Shown one piece after another: positions 63,620-64,000 of a stretch of DNA of 64,000 bases. A model generated the notes under the pieces. It was not told the DNA's origin and searched no databases. It was given only the letters and a program-made list of their open reading frames with translations. The stretch spans positions 62,001 to 126,000 of the forward strand of contig NZ_BAXA01000008.1 in NCBI RefSeq assembly GCF_000698125.1, written 5' to 3'. Numbering within the stretch: position 1 is the stretch's first letter; each line of letters begins with the position of its first letter. Origin of the DNA: Geomicrobium sp. JCM 19038 (lineage in GTDB: Bacteria; Bacillota; Bacilli; Bacillales; Marinococcaceae). Made by a program: the position numbers and the translations under genes.

Positions 63620-64000
63620 TCATTCAGGTGTATAGCGAGGGATATTCTGCCCCCAAAGCTTGGTCAAGGTATAGGCGGCAAGTGTCGTTAAGACAAGGCC
63701 CACGAGTAGAGCAATCCACCATGTACCGGTAACACCAGCAATAAAGAATGAGATGATGCCGGTAATTCCAACTGTAATCGCATATGGAAGTTGTGTATTA
63801 ACGTGGTCCATATGGTCACTGGCAGAACCTGCTGAGGATAATACTGACGTGTCAGAAATTGGTGAGCAGTGGTCACCAAAGATTCCTCCACTTAAAACAG
63901 CAGCAATGGCTAACGGCAACGCAATATCCATTGAAACAGCTAGTGGAATCGCAATAGGAATCATAATTGCAAACGTTCCATAAGACGTTCCGGTAGTGAA
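63620..64000 (-). CDS. nhaC: NhaC-family Na+/H+ antiporter, C-terminal part (cut by window end)
   Basis: The last 126 residues of an NhaC-type antiporter: FTTGTSYGTFAIMIPIAIPL at the window edge, then GGIFGDHCSPISDTSVLSSA, which is the diagnostic motif of NhaC transporters, DHVNTQLPYAITVGITGIIS and two final helices. It exchanges Na+ for H+, important in alkaline or salty habitats. The gene begins outside the window. Confidence 0.88.
   Translation of the reverse strand, partial: FTTGTSYGTFAIMIPIAIPLAVSMDIALPLAIAAVLSGGIFGDHCSPISDTSVLSSAGSASDHMDHVNTQLPYAITVGITGIISFFIAGVTGTWWIALLVGLVLTTLAAYTLTKLWGQNIPRYTPE

Overview
The window looks like chromosomal DNA of a low-GC, spore-former-type Bacillaceae. 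Evidence is the bacillithiol pair YojF/BshB2, a DUF3900-type protein, a YwaC-type small alarmone synthetase, a YoxD-type dehydrogenase, a perfect TnrA/GlnR box and strong AGGAGG ribosome sites. An NhaC antiporter, a BCCT osmolyte transporter, MscL, and very acidic linkers behind the lipid-anchor cysteines of secreted lipoproteins suggest a salt- and/or alkali-tolerant relative such as an Alkalihalobacillus-like species. That last point is inference. I saw no rRNA, tRNA, insertion sequence, prophage or CRISPR array.

Layout. 0-10 kb: a TipAL-type MerR regulator (cut by the window edge), a lactone oxidase/amino-acid aldolase pair, a GNAT, a DUF3900 protein, bshB2-yojF, a TauE permease, a CDF metal exporter and a DUF418 membrane protein. 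10-17.5 kb: BCCT transporter, threonine synthase, cardiolipin synthase, hydrolase, PaaI-type thioesterase, mscL. 17.5-22.4 kb: urtABCDE urea importer behind a TnrA/GlnR box. 22.4-24.6 kb: divergent MFS/LysR pair. 24.6-31.7 kb: an opp peptide importer in the unusual order B-C-D-A-F followed by an amidase. 32-38.8 kb: small stress and housekeeping enzymes, map, an HIBADH-type dehydrogenase and a tandem pair of YoxD-like dehydrogenases.

38.8-47 kb is the most distinctive stretch. It holds a cluster of DnaA boxes, a lipoprotein serpin, a MerR regulator with a textbook 19-bp-spacer promoter, and an ABC exporter operon led by a degenerate-ABC/LytTR fusion regulator. It also holds a degenerate intergenic repeat array and a two-gene unit of a Trp-rich LPXTG-type surface protein with its own class D sortase. 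47-64 kb: thiolase/3-hydroxybutyryl-CoA dehydrogenase, a second TauE permease, a Vat-type acetyltransferase, murQ, an RND pump, VanZ and TVP38 membrane proteins, a cyclophilin lipoprotein, a TetR/MFS pair, an old-yellow-enzyme, an orphan membrane-anchored PstS-like protein with a membrane partner, ywaC and the end of nhaC.

An important caveat is that 23 genes are split by a single frameshift. In 22 of them exactly one base is missing, usually from a short homopolymer, and the restored lengths fit the families. I read these as sequence errors rather than decay. Such genes are given as one CDS with the break noted.
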